From assembly GCF_000733855.1 (NCBI RefSeq), contig NZ_JPOJ01000001.1, positions 1,612,001 to 1,676,000 of the forward strand: a stretch of 64,000 nucleotides of DNA. The letters run 5' to 3'. The stretch's first letter is position 1. Every line of letters begins with the position of its first letter. Positions 62,796 through 64,000 of the stretch are shown piece after piece. This DNA comes from Methylomicrobium agile. GTDB taxonomy: Bacteria > Pseudomonadota > Gammaproteobacteria > Methylococcales > Methylomonadaceae. Under the pieces are notes generated by a model. It searched no databases, was not told where the DNA came from, and saw nothing but the letters and a program-made list of their open reading frames with translations. The position numbers and the translations under genes are program-made.

Positions 62796-62852
62796 CATGA
62801 TTCTCCGAAGATTTAAAAGCCGCTGGGCGAGAGGCCTATCGCCTTTTCCGCT

Positions 62853-63563
62853 TCAATGCGCGGAATTTTCCAAGCTCAATTCCTTCAATAAATTGGCTGC
62901 CATTTTTGCAATAAAGATCAATACCGCGACCGAAACCCCTAATCCCAAGACCAGCAAACCGTAGGAAACAAAGCCGGCCGCAGGCCGGTTTTGAACCAGG
63001 CCCGTTAAATGCTTGGCCGCATAACCGAAATAGACGAGGCTGGCGTTGTAAACCAAAATGCCGGTCGTCGCCCCTAAATAGGGCCGGAACTTGACCCCCG
63101 TAACCGATAAAGCGTAACCGAGCATGGCAAAAGGGAGCGGCGTCAGGCGCAATAAAAACATGACCCGGAAGGCCCGCTTTCCGCTGATCGCCTTGTCCAG
63201 GGCGGCAAAGCGCTGGTGTCCGGCAAGGAACGTCTCAACCCTGGCCCGCAAAAAATCCCGCCCCAGAAAAAATATGGCGGAAGCCGACAGATAAGTGGCG
63301 ATAATGACCACCGTTTCGGCGGTCGCAAGGGGAAATAACACCCCTGCCGCCAAACAGAGCGCATCCACCGACACAAAAACCGGCGTAAGCACCGTAAACA
63401 GGAGGATAAAGCCCAACGGCGCGAACACGCCGAAGCCCTGGATCCAGACTTCCACATCAGGCAGATAGAGTTCGAGTTCGTGTCCCAGCAGCAAAACCAG
63501 CGCGACAAAGACCGGGAGTGCTGCTAATTTCCAGGTAAGGCGGGATCGGGGCAACGGCATCAT
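62853..63563 (-). CDS. TVP38/TMEM64 (DedA-like) membrane protein
   Basis: A 236-residue integral membrane protein with the SNARE-associated (DedA/TVP38) domain: FAPLGFILLFTVLTPVFVSV, FLGRDFLRARVETFLAGHQR, then RVMFLLRLTPLPFAMLGYAL. Members act as lipid scramblases or transporters of small molecules. AGGAG lies 7 bases before the ATG at 63563. The ATPase gene ends only 11 bases upstream on the same strand, so the two are probably co-transcribed. Confidence 0.88.
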   Translation of the reverse strand: MMPLPRSRLTWKLAALPVFVALVLLLGHELELYLPDVEVWIQGFGVFAPLGFILLFTVLTPVFVSVDALCLAAGVLFPLATAETVVIIATYLSASAIFFLGRDFLRARVETFLAGHQRFAALDKAISGKRAFRVMFLLRLTPLPFAMLGYALSVTGVKFRPYLGATTGILVYNASLVYFGYAAKHLTGLVQNRPAAGFVSYGLLVLGLGVSVAVLIFIAKMAANLLKELSLENSAH

Positions 63564-63574
63564 GAAGGGACTCC

Positions 63575-64000
63575 TTAAATTTTGACGAAGCGATAAAATA
63601 TCCGCTTGGCGGCTTCGGCGGCCGCGATATAGAAAATCACGACAGTCCCCAGCAAAGCCAGGATCGTTGGCGGAAGCGGCTGAAAGCCGATCCATGAGGC
63701 GAACGGCAGATAAGGCAAGGCGATCGTCAAAACGATGATCGCCAAAGTCGCGCTTAAGAGAGCGTTGCCGGGCCGGCTTTTGAAGACCGGCTTGCGGCTG
63801 CGAACGACCAATACGATCAAGGCGGCCGACACGACCGATTCCAAAAACCAGCCGGTGCGGAATTGCGTGGAGGGCACTTCCAGCCATAACAGCAAACCGA
63901 AGGTGAGATAGTCGAATAGCGAGCTGACGAGGCCGAAGACGAACATGAATTTGCGAATGAATCGAATATCCCAGCGCCGGGGTTGGGTCACCATGTCGGC
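63575..64000 (-). CDS. C-terminal part of a P-type cation ATPase (partial at the right edge)
   Basis: The frame is open at 64000 and ends at 63575. The 141 residues visible contain the last membrane helices of a magnesium-type (MgtA/MgtB) P3 ATPase: RRWDIRFIRKFMFVFGLVSS, DYLTFGLLLWLEVP, FRTGWFLESVVSAALIVLVV and RSRKPVFKSRPGNALL. Catalytic domains lie beyond the window. Classification as the Mg-transporting group rests on these segments and is moderately sure. Confidence 0.82.
   Translation of the reverse strand, partial: ADMVTQPRRWDIRFIRKFMFVFGLVSSLFDYLTFGLLLWLEVPSTQFRTGWFLESVVSAALIVLVVRSRKPVFKSRPGNALLSATLAIIVLTIALPYLPFASWIGFQPLPPTILALLGTVVIFYIAAAEAAKRIFYRFVKI

Overview
The window looks like a chromosomal segment from a gammaproteobacterium. 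The dsbA - cytochrome c4 - engB neighbourhood, a qseBC pair beside a YgiW-type gene, Uup and YheS ABC-F proteins and cinA all fit that class. The emphasis on copper handling (CopA/CopB beside a copper-type RiPP cluster, HupE/UreJ-like and DUF4331 proteins) is compatible with an aerobic methanotroph or a relative, but the genus is an inference and nothing in the window proves it.

Layout. 1-506 is the right edge of a Mu-like prophage or its remnant. 929-4195 is a three-gene leftward unit (DUF4331, DUF4198, HupE/UreJ-like). 4840-9783 holds a secreted FG-GAP-like protein, a TetR/glutathione S-transferase pair with two visible operators, a radical SAM gene broken by a frameshift, a HAD phosphatase and a small membrane protein. 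10073-12777 is an AT-rich three-gene island: Dam-type DNA adenine methylase, membrane protein and DGQHR (DndB-like) protein. 12986-17714 is a copper region: an HvfABC-type RiPP cluster (EGxCG precursor, MNIO/DUF692 enzyme, DUF2063 partner) divergent from copA-copB. 17797-28611 is mostly housekeeping (dsbA, cytochrome c4, engB, a metallo-hydrolase, HDOD, DksA-like) plus a MoxR - DUF58 - transglutaminase operon. 29820-32087 is a DUF1538 - DUF1538 - PII-like - CBS operon. 32177-43063 carries stress proteins, two ABC-F ATPases, an inositol-phosphatase-family protein, a cold-shock protein, an AEC transporter and cinA. A tRNA-Ser(GGA) lies at 43133-43220.

Right of the tRNA the DNA becomes AT-richer and patchy (43300-49700): a sirtuin, an orphan HypX, small secreted proteins, an XRE regulator and an IS200/IS605 remnant, separated by dispersed palindromic repeats. 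Then come a DUF2490/YgiW pair with qseBC, an MgtC/SapB-DUF4010 membrane protein, YfdX, a tightly packed four-gene operon with both a cytosolic-type sulfotransferase and an arylsulfotransferase-like protein, a large secreted carbohydrate-active-type protein, a TVP38/DedA-like protein and the 3' end of a P-type cation ATPase that runs off the right edge.

At least five families of short non-coding repeats are visible. Some are nested: a roughly 620 bp unit with terminal inverted repeats contains a smaller insertion-like unit (16 bp perfect inverted repeats, 12 bp direct repeats) that in turn holds ten perfect copies of a 7 bp satellite. The most promising systems for follow-up are the methylase/membrane/DGQHR island, the HvfABC-CopAB copper island, the DUF1538-PII-CBS unit and the sulfotransferase/arylsulfotransferase operon.
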